From contig NZ_SMCS01000005.1 in assembly GCF_004342265.1 (NCBI RefSeq), forward strand, positions 62,001-126,000: a stretch of DNA of 64,000 nucleotides, given 5' to 3'. Source of the stretch: Luteibacter rhizovicinus. GTDB lineage: Bacteria > Pseudomonadota > Gammaproteobacteria > Xanthomonadales > Rhodanobacteraceae. Position numbers and translations under genes: made by a program. Below the pieces are notes generated by a model. That model worked only from the letters and a program-made list of their open reading frames with translations, did not search any database and was not told where the DNA came from. This document shows, one piece after another, positions 1 through 8,125 of the stretch; the first letter of the stretch is position 1, and each line of letters begins with the position of its first letter.

Positions 1-2
1 TC

Positions 3-800
3 ATGCTGCGCAGGCATACGAACGGCTGGCGTGCGCGATGGCTGGTGAAATCGAAGCGCTATCGCGACGATGGCATGGCGGCTCTGGCACGCGCTATCGG
101 GCACTACGGTTATACGGCGGTCGGAAACGTGGTGGGGTCCGACACCCTCGCGTTCTGGGAGCGCGTTAGCGCAACCCGGCCGAACTGGTTGCAGGTGTGG
201 ATGCTGGCGCCGGTTATCTCCACGGCGATCGCGCTTGCGGCCCTGTTCGCAAGCGCGCGTGTGTTCGCGCCCGATCCGCTGGGCGGTGCGCCGATCATTT
301 TCATCATGGCGATACCGGCCATCTTGCTGCTTGCGTTCGCCGTGAACATCGGCGGCCGTCTGTGGCATCAGCAGGGAGCCGCGTGGTTCGACCGGCAACG
401 CATGGCGGTGGCGGCCCGGCTGGGCGTGACGCCGCGTCATCGACCGATCCTGATCGCGATTACCCTGTTCGCCATCTCATGGGCGGGCTGGTACTGGCCA
501 GGCGGTTTCGTGTCGTGGCCGTACTACCTTCTTATTTGCATTCTGCTGGCACCTGCGGCGAGCGATCGCATACGGCTTCTGGGCTGTATGGTTCTGGGGA
601 TTCTCGCGCTTGGCGCTATGAACAGTTCGACACATAGCGGCAAACCGGCGGCGGCCATTGTGTTGGGCGTCCTGTGGACCGGTCGTTATCTGCATGGCTT
701 TACGCGTCGATGGCGAGCGACATCGAAGTTGAGCGAAACCGCGGTCATACTCATTCTCGGGACCGTCGTCGTTTTCGCGATGATCGCGATCGTCCGATAG
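3..800 (+). CDS. hypothetical multi-pass membrane protein (possibly 5' partial)
   Basis: I do not recognise the family. The 265-residue product has a basic, soluble N-terminus and about six hydrophobic stretches, at roughly residues 68-85, 97-115, 145-165, 172-190, 195-210 and 245-263, so it is probably an inner-membrane protein. The first ATG lies two bases inside the window, so the true start could be further upstream. An internal Met at residue 24 is an alternative start. No catalytic motif is visible. The gene ends in TAG, and the next gene lies on the opposite strand. Confidence 0.6.
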   Translation: MLRRHTNGWRARWLVKSKRYRDDGMAALARAIGHYGYTAVGNVVGSDTLAFWERVSATRPNWLQVWMLAPVISTAIALAALFASARVFAPDPLGGAPIIFIMAIPAILLLAFAVNIGGRLWHQQGAAWFDRQRMAVAARLGVTPRHRPILIAITLFAISWAGWYWPGGFVSWPYYLLICILLAPAASDRIRLLGCMVLGILALGAMNSSTHSGKPAAAIVLGVLWTGRYLHGFTRRWRATSKLSETAVILILGTVVVFAMIAIVR

Positions 801-946
801 TTATCGCGCGACCCGCATCGGCTTGGGCGATATCCACTGTCCGCTCAGGAGTTCGGGTCTGGGCAGCCCGCGGTCCGCCGGTCCACACATTCCCGGCGTG
901 TCCTGAAAGGCGGCTCGCATCTGTGCGCGCCCAGCTATTGCCGTCG

Positions 947-1165
947 TTATCGTCCGGCCGCGCTGATCCGATCCAGCTTGGCCGGCTCCCCGCGTCCATC
1001 GGGTTGCTCGGACAGTGAGCTGTCGACGGAAACGATCTCGCCCGTCAGATGGATCGTGTCCGAGGCCTGGACCTGTGCGTGCACCATGGTGAAACCGCCG
1101 AACGCTATCGCGATGGCGAGGGCAGTGATGCACAGACGTTGGGCGTTGAGCGGGGATATGGTCAT
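947..1165 (-). CDS. small secreted hypothetical protein
   Basis: A 72-residue protein. Residues 1-30 form a convincing signal peptide: a hydrophobic core (CITALAIAIAFGGF) ends in VHA, a signal peptidase I site, before Gln31. The mature part of about 42 residues is polar and has no recognised domain. The signal peptide is the main reason to accept the gene, because other reading frames here are also open in this GC-rich DNA. The bases from 801 to 946 hold no gene I can support. Confidence 0.5.
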   Translation of the reverse strand: MTISPLNAQRLCITALAIAIAFGGFTMVHAQVQASDTIHLTGEIVSVDSSLSEQPDGRGEPAKLDRISAAGR

Positions 1166-1256
1166 GGTTCGTCTCGCCTTTGGGGTGGAGACGCCAGTAT
1201 TCGCGGACGTATGAAGTGCCGAACAGCGACCAAGTACCTGTTTCGGTGCCGTAACT

Positions 1257-1709
1257 CTACGGTGTCGTACCTGGCGCAGGGACAGGCGCGCGCATGCTGT
1301 CGGTGATATCCATCCAGCAGATCAGCAGGAATCCACCCGTCATGGCCAGCGATTCGTAGAGCGCATTCGCCGTCGTGCCGGGCATGGCGTGTGCCCAGCC
1401 CTCGTGTGTCAACAGGCTGGTCGCGACAGTGAACGCCGCAAGCATCAGGGCACCCGCCCAGCGTCCGCGACCGGCGAGGATCATGGCGGATGCTCCGAGT
1501 TCGATTGCAACGACGAGGGCGGCAAAAAGGTTCGGTGGTGTCAGGCCGAGATGTCGCATCTGGGCCACCGCGGCGTCGAAGTCGGTCAGCATGGCGACGG
1601 CATCGTGGAGATAGGCGGCACACAGGAAAAACATGGCTGCCCAGCGAAGTGCTTTGAGTGCGCGCACGCGCATGGGGACATAGCGACGAATGACGACCGT
1701 GCCGCTCAC
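1257..1709 (-). CDS. DoxX-like family membrane protein
   Basis: A 150-residue protein with four predicted transmembrane helices, around residues 20-40, 60-78, 85-103 and 118-135. The size and helix spacing fit the DoxX/DoxX-like family. Family members are small membrane proteins, some linked to thiosulfate:quinone oxidoreductase or redox stress, but the role of this one is unknown. The start used is GTG; an ATG 36 bases downstream (Met13) is about as plausible because neither has a strong ribosome site. It is divergent from the pair starting at 1971. The 260-bp gap between them shows no clear gene. Confidence 0.6.
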   Translation of the reverse strand: MSGTVVIRRYVPMRVRALKALRWAAMFFLCAAYLHDAVAMLTDFDAAVAQMRHLGLTPPNLFAALVVAIELGASAMILAGRGRWAGALMLAAFTVATSLLTHEGWAHAMPGTTANALYESLAMTGGFLLICWMDITDSMRAPVPAPGTTP

Positions 1710-1970
1710 TCCGGACGGCCCGCCACGCTATCGGTCGCGGGGCCGGGCCGCGGCGAGGGAAGAGACCCGGGGAGCGAGCAGGCATTCATACCCAAAGGCT
1801 AGGCAGCCGCCGGGAAAATGTCTTGTCGGTTTACCGTGCGTTTGGACATTTCCCGCGCGTTACCCGGGAGCGGAGTTTTACGGATTGATTACTCGAAACG
1901 GGCCGCTGACGGGCAGCTTGTTTACACCCCATGCGTCTACATTGACTCCACTCCAAAGAGGCGTGCGTCG

Positions 1971-2366
1971 ATGTCGATCATGGTGATAACGGAAACAGCG
2001 GGTAGCGATGCCGATGCGCTCGCGCTGGTCACACGGGCAAGAGCGGCGGGGCAGACGCTGGTCTGGCGCGTGTGCGACAGCGTCCGTGCCGTGACCGAAT
2101 GCGTGCGTTCCTCTCGCGGGGAAGGCGCGGAGCTGGTCTTACTGGACATGGATGTCCCCGAGGACGGCGATGCGGCCGGCGCGTCGCTGACCGATGCGCT
2201 CGGCGAGCTACCCGTGCCCTTTATCGAAATACACGACCGCGACGGCGAGGGGAGTCATCCCGCGATGGTGACCGTCGTGGTTCCCGGCGATCGGGAGGCG
2301 GGGGTGGACATGGCTTTGTCGATCGCGCTGCGTTATCTGGCCGGTCACGAGCGGATGGCGGCATGA
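1971..2366 (+). CDS. degenerate type II 3-dehydroquinase (AroQ)-like protein
   Basis: A 131-residue protein whose C-terminal two thirds follow the AroQ fold signature. An ARAAG..L...CDS segment (residues 24-37) matches the QSN/QSD region. VPFIEIH (82-88) matches the strand carrying the catalytic His, here His88. ALRYLAGH (119-126) matches the last helix. The N-terminal NGPNLNLLG...YG segment with the catalytic Tyr is absent, NPGA..TH is replaced by LDMDVPEDG, and the Ser-Asn after the His is Arg-Asp. Dehydroquinase activity is therefore unlikely. The start at ATG 1971 has AAGAG nine bases upstream. The stop overlaps the next start (ATGA), so the two genes are translationally coupled. The AroQ relationship was judged by eye. 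Confidence 0.62.
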   Translation: MSIMVITETAGSDADALALVTRARAAGQTLVWRVCDSVRAVTECVRSSRGEGAELVLLDMDVPEDGDAAGASLTDALGELPVPFIEIHDRDGEGSHPAMVTVVVPGDREAGVDMALSIALRYLAGHERMAA

Positions 2367-3106
2367 GCACGGTTTCGCATGGTGTCGATATGTTGGTTCT
2401 CGAGCGCCGCGGGGTGGTGACATTGGGTCAGCGCCGAGCGTTCGCACTCGTGCCCGCGCCCGGAGTCGGCATGGTGGATCTCGCCCAAGGGGCGGCACTG
2501 GCCAGCATCGGCGATACGTCGCCGGAGGGTTGTCTGCTGGCGGGACTGGCACACCCGGTAGCCGGCGGTGCCGTACGCACGCTGGCACATACGCCGCAAC
2601 GGCATCTGAGTGGCGCCGATGTCGAAGGCCATCCTTACCGGAAGGGCGATCGCACCGCCGTGGAAAGTTGGCTCGATGCGTCGTGCAGTCATCTGCCGGC
2701 GTGGTTCGACGAACGTATCGACGAGTATGCCGCCAGCGGCGACGAAAGCTGGATCGTCGTCGATGCCGACCGGCCGCTTGGGATTGTCCGCTGGCGCGAC
2801 GAATTGCGGCCGGGTGTGCGCGGTTGTTGCGAAGCGTTGCGTCGCGAGGGTATCGCCACGGTTCTTATGTACGACGGCGATGTGACGATGGGTGCATCGC
2901 TTGCCGTGCATGCAGGCATCGATCACGTGCTTGCAACCGACGATCCTGTGCTTCATGGCGAGGGCGTGGCGGTTTGCGCGCGAACCCGGCCGGTGCTTGG
3001 CGGCGGCCTCTATCTTGGCGACGATCTGGCGAAGGCGACCGCGACGATCATGCGTTCGCGTCGTCCTTATGGGCGGTGGCTTCCACGCTTGCTGCGGCAT
3101 TTGTAA
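2363..3106 (+). CDS. soluble degenerate KdpB-like (P-type ATPase P/N domain) protein
   Basis: A 247-residue protein without transmembrane segments that aligns by eye with the cytoplasmic P and N domains of KdpB. VTLGQRRA, ALASIGDTSPEG, LSGADVEG..YRKG and LGIVRWRDELRPG correspond to KdpB ITLGNRQA, ASLADETPEG, SGv....iRKG and LGVIALKDIVKGG. The phosphorylation motif DKTGT is ERRGV (Glu14-Val18), TGDN is YDGD, and the GDGTNDAP loop is reduced to something like LGDD. All membrane helices and the actuator domain are missing. It cannot pump ions, and a regulatory or nucleotide-binding role is only inference. It starts inside the stop of the AroQ-like gene (ATGA), and its reading frame is intact. 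Confidence 0.6.
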   Translation: MSTVSHGVDMLVLERRGVVTLGQRRAFALVPAPGVGMVDLAQGAALASIGDTSPEGCLLAGLAHPVAGGAVRTLAHTPQRHLSGADVEGHPYRKGDRTAVESWLDASCSHLPAWFDERIDEYAASGDESWIVVDADRPLGIVRWRDELRPGVRGCCEALRREGIATVLMYDGDVTMGASLAVHAGIDHVLATDDPVLHGEGVAVCARTRPVLGGGLYLGDDLAKATATIMRSRRPYGRWLPRLLRHL

Positions 3107-3133
3107 CCGCGCCAACTGTTGCAGCACGGCAAG

Positions 3134-3937
3134 CTAGGGCTTGCCCACCTCGCGCGTGTTCTGCTCCATGACCTTCATCGCATCCTCGCTTTTGCGCTGC
3201 GTTTCGCGATCTTCCGGATGACGAACGACGGGTGGCGGTGGCGCGGCGGGGATGACCGGAGGTGGCGCGACCGGTTGCTGCACCACGGGGGGGACGAGCG
3301 GTTGCGCGGGTTCGGGCGTGGCGACCGGTGGCGCCGCGGCCTCGACGGGACGCTTCGGCGGATTCATGACGCGCCACGCGAAGATGCCTAGCATCAGGAT
3401 GATGATCGCGGCGAGCAGGATCGGACCCAGCCGCGACGTTTCCGACGCCGTGCGGCGTTTCGTCCTGTGGGCTTTCGCACCTTTGCCGCTCGCGCGTACC
3501 GGATCGGTTTCGGGAATGACCGCGCCGAGATGTTCCGGAAGCTTGAGCATGACGCGGAGGATTTCGCCATCCACGAGGCGCAAGCGCGGCTGGCGCGATG
3601 CCGCCTTGCGCGCGTCGGGCGTGAATTTTCCGCGCGTGATCAGTACGGCGCTGTTGGCCGCTTCGTTGAGCATGGTGCCGAGCAGCAACTGGACGTCGCT
3701 CGCGGAGACTTCCTTGGCGTCCCAGTGACGGCACTGCGCGATCACGAACTCGGAGCCGCGACGCAGGCGGAGGTCGACGCTGCCTTCCAGGGATTTCAGC
3801 GAACCGGCCGTGCCGAAGTGTTCGACGCGGTATCCCTGGTCGCGATAGTGCTCGGCGAGCAGGTGCTCGAAGTCGTGCCAGGAAAGACGAGAGAGCGCAT
3901 CCATGTCGCGCTTGTTCGCATTGTTCGGGCCGACCAT
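3134..3937 (-). CDS. membrane-anchored Mrr-like restriction-endonuclease-fold protein
   Basis: Residues 13-130 match the Mrr/type IV restriction endonuclease fold: W..FE.L......GY, then GSVDLRL (Asp55), AQCRHW (Gln68-Arg70), LLLGTM, and TRGKFTPDA..A..LRLVDGE.L. The usual D...QxK triad is D...QCR here, with Arg at the catalytic Lys position, so cleavage is doubtful. A basic linker leads to one transmembrane helix (about 171-191), then a Pro/Ala/Val-rich tail. The start at 3937 has GGAA seven bases upstream. An in-frame ATG at 3967 would add ten residues. Convergent with the KdpB-like gene, 27 bp away. Confidence 0.65.
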   Translation of the reverse strand: MVGPNNANKRDMDALSRLSWHDFEHLLAEHYRDQGYRVEHFGTAGSLKSLEGSVDLRLRRGSEFVIAQCRHWDAKEVSASDVQLLLGTMLNEAANSAVLITRGKFTPDARKAASRQPRLRLVDGEILRVMLKLPEHLGAVIPETDPVRASGKGAKAHRTKRRTASETSRLGPILLAAIIILMLGIFAWRVMNPPKRPVEAAAPPVATPEPAQPLVPPVVQQPVAPPPVIPAAPPPPVVRHPEDRETQRKSEDAMKVMEQNTREVGKP

Positions 3938-4089
3938 CAATGGATTCCGTTCGTGTGTGGTCGCCATGATAGCTAAAACGTGAGCTACGTCACATAAAGG
4001 CCCCGGTGTAAGACACTTCCGCCGCCCCGTTGCTATGCAGCATGGCAGCCGGTAGATTCGCGGGTTCGAACGGGGTTTGGGGGAATGCA

Positions 4090-4626
4090 ATGAAACGTCT
4101 CATGGCCATCGCGGCCGTTGCGGTGCTGTCCGGCTGCGGCGGAGCGAACGACCGGGTGCCTGTGCGCCTGGACAATGTGATCGCAGCGGGTCCGAGTTCG
4201 CCGTGGTTGACGGTCGAACCGGCCACGAACATCGTGCCGGTCAGCGGACTGGACCACAGCGTGAAGATCGAACCGACGCCGGAACTGACGGCCGGGGTGG
4301 AAGCCCAGCTGCGCAAGGCGTTGCAGCCGAAGTATTACACCGACCTGATCGTGGGCTGCCGCGGCGTGCAGGCAAGCGTGTCGGTGGATAAGGAAGCTAC
4401 ACCGGCCACGGCCACGATGGACCTTCAGGCGACCTGCCGCGTGACATCGCGCGGCGTGGTGGTGTTGAAGTCTTATAGGGTGCGCCAGGCGGTACCCGTG
4501 AAGACGACCGCCACCGATCTGGATTATCAGGCGACGATTCCGCGCCTGCTGGAGCTGACGTCCGAGGATGTGGCCAACCAGATCTGGGCCACCGCGACGA
4601 CCGCCGATCCGTCGGCACATAAGTAA
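4090..4626 (+). CDS. putative lipoprotein of unknown function
   Basis: A 178-residue protein with a lipoprotein signal: MKRLMAIAAVAVLSGCGG has a lipobox LSGC, so Cys16 would be the acylated residue. The mature part has two Cys (near GCRGV and ATCRV) and mostly beta-type sequence, and I recognise no family. It is divergent from the Mrr-like gene, with about 150 bp between the starts. The Met at 4090 is chosen because the signal peptide begins there; an upstream in-frame Met at 4030 would bury it. Confidence 0.6.
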   Translation: MKRLMAIAAVAVLSGCGGANDRVPVRLDNVIAAGPSSPWLTVEPATNIVPVSGLDHSVKIEPTPELTAGVEAQLRKALQPKYYTDLIVGCRGVQASVSVDKEATPATATMDLQATCRVTSRGVVVLKSYRVRQAVPVKTTATDLDYQATIPRLLELTSEDVANQIWATATTADPSAHK

Positions 4627-4651
4627 GTAAGCGGTAAAGAGGGCCCGCTTT

Positions 4652-5695
4652 TCAGGCTTCGACCGGCGAGAACGCGGCCCTGAGGTCTTCCTGGCAGCGC
4701 AGCAGTTGTTCCTGGGAAATACGCTGCTGGGGCACCGCCAGCAAGGTGGTGTCGGCATCGACGACGCCTTGTTCGATCAGGACGTCCAGCATGGCCAGCC
4801 GGCTGGATGCGAGCAACGAACGTCCGAGTGGCGTCTGCGCGCCCGCGTCGGCTGGATCGGCTCGCTCGGCCAGTGCCTGCACCACGCGCGACGGAAAGAC
4901 CCAGTGCCGCGCGGCGTGCAGCGAAAGGCGCTCGATCTGTTGCGCCACGGCGGCGACGAAGGGGCGCGAGGCGGGCTGGCCGCCAAGGTCGGCATAGGTT
5001 TCGAGGGCCATGATCGCGGCCTGCGCACCGGTGTGGCTGACCAGCCCCGCCAGATATGCTTCGAACGGGTCGCACGTGCCCTTGCCGAGGTAGATGCACG
5101 CATGCGCGCAGCGCTCGGCGTGCTGCCAGAGCAGTTCGCCGGTGAGATTGCCCGAATGCCTCGTTTCGAAATGCAGGATGGGGCGCATGACCAGTTGCAT
5201 GACGACGCGACGCAGGCCGTCCTGGCCGATGAGCACGATTGCCTGGGGCAGGCTGGATACAGGGCGTGTGGTGCGGAAATACGCGGTGTTCGCCACGCGG
5301 ATGATTTCACCCACGAGGACGGTGTCGCGCGCGATCTGCTCGGCCAGCCGTTTGCTGTCCGCGTCGTCGTTGCGCAGCGAGCGGAGCAACTGGGGTACCA
5401 CGGACGGCAGGCGCGGCAGTTGCGCCACGTCGAAACGGTCGCCGCCGAAGGCTTCGCGCATGCGTTTCAATGCAGCCTGTTCGGCGCCCGATAGTGTCGG
5501 TTCGCGAGCTTCGTCGATGCCGAGGATGAGCCGGTAGAAGCGGTGCTCGATCTCGTCGGGCGCCATCGCATTGGCCGCGGGTTTGTCGATCTCGGGGATC
5601 GCTACGTGGGTTTCGCGCAGGGCATAGCCTGCCTCGGGGGCGCGACGAGCATTCCGGCGGCCGCCAAAAATCCGTTTGAAGAACTTGCCGATCAC
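4652..5695 (-). CDS. HDOD domain protein
   Basis: A protein of about 347 residues with an HDOD domain in the C-terminal half (LPRLPSVVPQLLRSL..., IARDTVLVGEIIRVANTAYFR, SLPQAIVLIGQDGLRRVVMQL). HDOD proteins relate to HD hydrolases but lack the metal site and act as signalling scaffolds, often beside c-di-GMP or chemotaxis proteins. I place the start at a GTG (5695) preceded by GGGGAC. An ATG at 5749 would add 18 residues that look non-coding and would leave only 35 bp to the divergent pseudouridine synthase gene. No partner domain is attached. Confidence 0.75.
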   Translation of the reverse strand: MIGKFFKRIFGGRRNARRAPEAGYALRETHVAIPEIDKPAANAMAPDEIEHRFYRLILGIDEAREPTLSGAEQAALKRMREAFGGDRFDVAQLPRLPSVVPQLLRSLRNDDADSKRLAEQIARDTVLVGEIIRVANTAYFRTTRPVSSLPQAIVLIGQDGLRRVVMQLVMRPILHFETRHSGNLTGELLWQHAERCAHACIYLGKGTCDPFEAYLAGLVSHTGAQAAIMALETYADLGGQPASRPFVAAVAQQIERLSLHAARHWVFPSRVVQALAERADPADAGAQTPLGRSLLASSRLAMLDVLIEQGVVDADTTLLAVPQQRISQEQLLRCQEDLRAAFSPVEA

Positions 5696-5784
5696 GCTGT
5701 CGTTTGTCCCCGGGGTTGCCCGTTTAGCTGTGTCGCAAGTGTAAGCCATGCGCGTATGCGCGATGCGAAGCTAAAGTACGCAAC

Positions 5785-6672
5785 ATGATGTCTGCGTCCT
5801 CTCCCGATCTTTCCGCCGCCAGCCGCGTGCACCTTCCCGAAGGCACATGGCCTACGGTGCTCGATTTTCTGGTCGACCGTTTCCCTTCGGTGGGAAGGGA
5901 TGCGTGGGCAGAGCGGATGCGCGAAGGGCGCGTTCTCGGTGCGGACGGCCTCCCGATCGCCGTGGGCGATCCTTTCCGCGCGGGAGCTGTCGTGCGCTAT
6001 TTTCGCGATGTGGGCGCCGAAGCGGTCATTCCTTTCGCGGAGCGGATCGTGCACGTCGACGAGCATCTGGTCGTGGTCGACAAGCCTCACTTCCTGCCCG
6101 TGATGCCGGCCGGCCGGTTCGTGGAGGAGACCTTGTCGCGGCGTGTGGTGCGTGCATTGGGCAACCCGGACCTTGTGGCTTTGCATCGTCTGGATCGCGG
6201 TACGGCCGGTCTGGTGCTTTTTTCGGCTTGTCCATCCACACGGGACGCGTATCAGCGCCTGTTCCGCGAACGGCGGATCGACAAAACCTACGAAGCACTG
6301 GCGGCCCCGTTGCCTGACCTGACATTCCCGCTGACGCGCGCCACGCGGATCGAACGCGGAGAACCATTCTTCCGGATGCGTGAGGTCGACGGCGAACCGA
6401 ACGCGTGGACGCGCATCGACACGATCGATCGTCGCGGCGATCGCTGGCGCTATGCATTGCAGCCGGTGACCGGACGCAAGCATCAGCTGCGTGTGCACAT
6501 GATGGGGCTCGGGGCGCCGCTGATCGGCGACGCGCTTTACCCCGACCCCATGACCGAAGATCCCACCGATTTTTCGAATCCCCTGCGCCTGTTGGCGAGC
6601 GAGCTGCGCTTCGTCGACCCGCTGGACGGTCGCGAACGGGTGTTCCGGAGCGACCGTATCCTCGACGACTGA
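5785..6672 (+). CDS. RluA-family pseudouridine synthase
   Basis: A 295-residue enzyme that isomerises uridine to pseudouridine in RNA. An S4-like N-terminal region (about 20-75) is followed by the RluA catalytic core. HRLDRGTAGL (about residues 133-142) carries the catalytic Asp, and GRKHQLRVHM and IGDALYP are the other conserved core motifs. The target (tRNA or 23S rRNA position) cannot be read from sequence. TAAAGT at 5772-5777 lies just upstream, so the mRNA leader may be very short. Divergent from the HDOD gene. Confidence 0.82.
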   Translation: MMSASSPDLSAASRVHLPEGTWPTVLDFLVDRFPSVGRDAWAERMREGRVLGADGLPIAVGDPFRAGAVVRYFRDVGAEAVIPFAERIVHVDEHLVVVDKPHFLPVMPAGRFVEETLSRRVVRALGNPDLVALHRLDRGTAGLVLFSACPSTRDAYQRLFRERRIDKTYEALAAPLPDLTFPLTRATRIERGEPFFRMREVDGEPNAWTRIDTIDRRGDRWRYALQPVTGRKHQLRVHMMGLGAPLIGDALYPDPMTEDPTDFSNPLRLLASELRFVDPLDGRERVFRSDRILDD

Positions 6673-6690
6673 GGTAAACGGGCGCAGACT

Positions 6691-8115
6691 ATGCGCCTCC
6701 CCGCCGCGTCTTTCCGGATGAGCCCCGCTCCAGGTTTCCGCACCATTGCCCTGATCATCGCCAGCGCGATGTTCATGGAGCAGCTCGACGGCACCATTCT
6801 GGCGACGGCATTGCCCAGCATGGCGACCTCGTTCGACGTCTCGCCGTTGCATATGAGCGTGGCGCTTACCTCGTACATGCTGAGTCTCGCGGTGTTCATT
6901 CCCGCCAGCGGAGCGGTTGCCGACCGGTACGGCGCGCGCGATGTGTTTCGTACGGCCATTGTCCTGTTTACCCTCGGATCGATGCTGTGCGGTATCGCGC
7001 CCAATCTGCCGACGCTGGTCCTGGCGCGGCTGCTGCAAGGTATCGGCGGCGCGATGATGGTGCCTGTCGGGCGGCTGGTTTTGCTTCGTTCGGTACCCAA
7101 GCACGAGCTGGTTTCGGCGATGTCGTGGCTGTTGGTTCCCGCGCTGATCGGACCGGTGATCGGGCCGCCGCTGGGCGGTCTTATCGTCACGTGGCTTTCG
7201 TGGCGCTGGATCTTCTATATCAACCTGCCGATCGGCATCGTGGGTTTCATTCTCGCGACACGCTTCGTGCCGGATGTCCGCGCCGCGGAGCGAACGCCGT
7301 TCGACGGTCTGGGCTTCGTGCTGTCCGGTATCTCGCTGTCGTGCCTGGTCTTCGGGCTGGAGCTGGCCAGTCGCGGAGCGACCAGTCCGCTGGGTTCGAC
7401 CGGCCTGGTCGCCGGTGGGTTGGCCGTGGGTGCGCTGTATATCTGGCATGCCCGGCGGACCCGGTATCCGTTGCTGGACCTGTCGCTGATGCGCTACCAG
7501 ACCTTCCGGCTGTCGGTCGTCGGCGGGTCGCTTACCCGAATCACCGCCGGGTCGGTTCCCTTCCTGTTGCCGTTGATGATGCAGTTGGGCTTTGGCATGT
7601 CCGCCGCTCACAGCGGCATCGTGACCTTCGTGTCCGCGCTGGGTGCCATGGCGATGAAGGCGACGGCGGCTCCGCTGCTGCGACGGTTCGGCTTCCGCTC
7701 GGTGCTGGTGTGGAACGGCGTGCTGTCACTGGCGTTTATCGCCCTGTGCGCGGCGTTCCGGCCCGACTGGCCGTTGTGGATCATCTACGCCGTGCTTTTG
7801 ATCGGCGGGTTCTTCCAGTCGCTGCAATTCACGGCGTACAACACCGTCGCCTATGCGGACGTACCCAGCGAGCGGTTCAGCAGCGCGACCAGTTTTTATA
7901 CGACCTTCCAGCAGCTGATGCTGTCGCTGGGTATCTGTGTCGCGGCTGCCTCGCTGCATGCCTCGGTTACGTTCAGTGGGCATACGCAGGCGCAGATCGG
8001 CGACTTCAGCGTCGCCTTCCTCGTGGTGACGATCGTCTCGCTGTTCGCCGCGCCGATCTGCGCGTTGCTTCCGCGTAACGCCGGCGCCGAAATGAGCGGC
8101 CACCGCGCACGCTAG
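6691..8115 (+). CDS. MFS transporter, DHA2 (EmrB/QacA-like) drug exporter family
   Basis: A 474-residue inner-membrane protein with about 14 hydrophobic helices. Family motifs are present: LDGTILATALP in helix 1, ADRYGARD after helix 2 (motif A), RLLQGIGGAMMVP (motif B), and ALIGPVIGPPLGG (motif C of drug/proton antiporters). It probably exports hydrophobic compounds using the proton gradient. There is no HlyD-type adaptor or TolC gene beside it, so it may work alone. It starts 18 bp after the pseudouridine synthase gene and may be co-transcribed. An alternative start is Met10. Confidence 0.82.
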   Translation: MRLPAASFRMSPAPGFRTIALIIASAMFMEQLDGTILATALPSMATSFDVSPLHMSVALTSYMLSLAVFIPASGAVADRYGARDVFRTAIVLFTLGSMLCGIAPNLPTLVLARLLQGIGGAMMVPVGRLVLLRSVPKHELVSAMSWLLVPALIGPVIGPPLGGLIVTWLSWRWIFYINLPIGIVGFILATRFVPDVRAAERTPFDGLGFVLSGISLSCLVFGLELASRGATSPLGSTGLVAGGLAVGALYIWHARRTRYPLLDLSLMRYQTFRLSVVGGSLTRITAGSVPFLLPLMMQLGFGMSAAHSGIVTFVSALGAMAMKATAAPLLRRFGFRSVLVWNGVLSLAFIALCAAFRPDWPLWIIYAVLLIGGFFQSLQFTAYNTVAYADVPSERFSSATSFYTTFQQLMLSLGICVAAASLHASVTFSGHTQAQIGDFSVAFLVVTIVSLFAAPICALLPRNAGAEMSGHRAR

Positions 8116-8125
8116 CTGCGCGCTC

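Noticed and set aside
4050-4085. GGGTTCGAAC looked like a tRNA T-loop
   Set aside because: No acceptor stem or anticodon arm can be formed around it.
4030-4089. Longer start for the lipoprotein gene
   Set aside because: It would place residues before the lipobox signal and destroy the signal peptide.
5692-7611. A 639-codon minus-strand open frame over the pseudouridine synthase and MFS genes
   Set aside because: Composition is dominated by Arg, Gln and His, typical of an antisense shadow; the plus-strand genes have clear domains.
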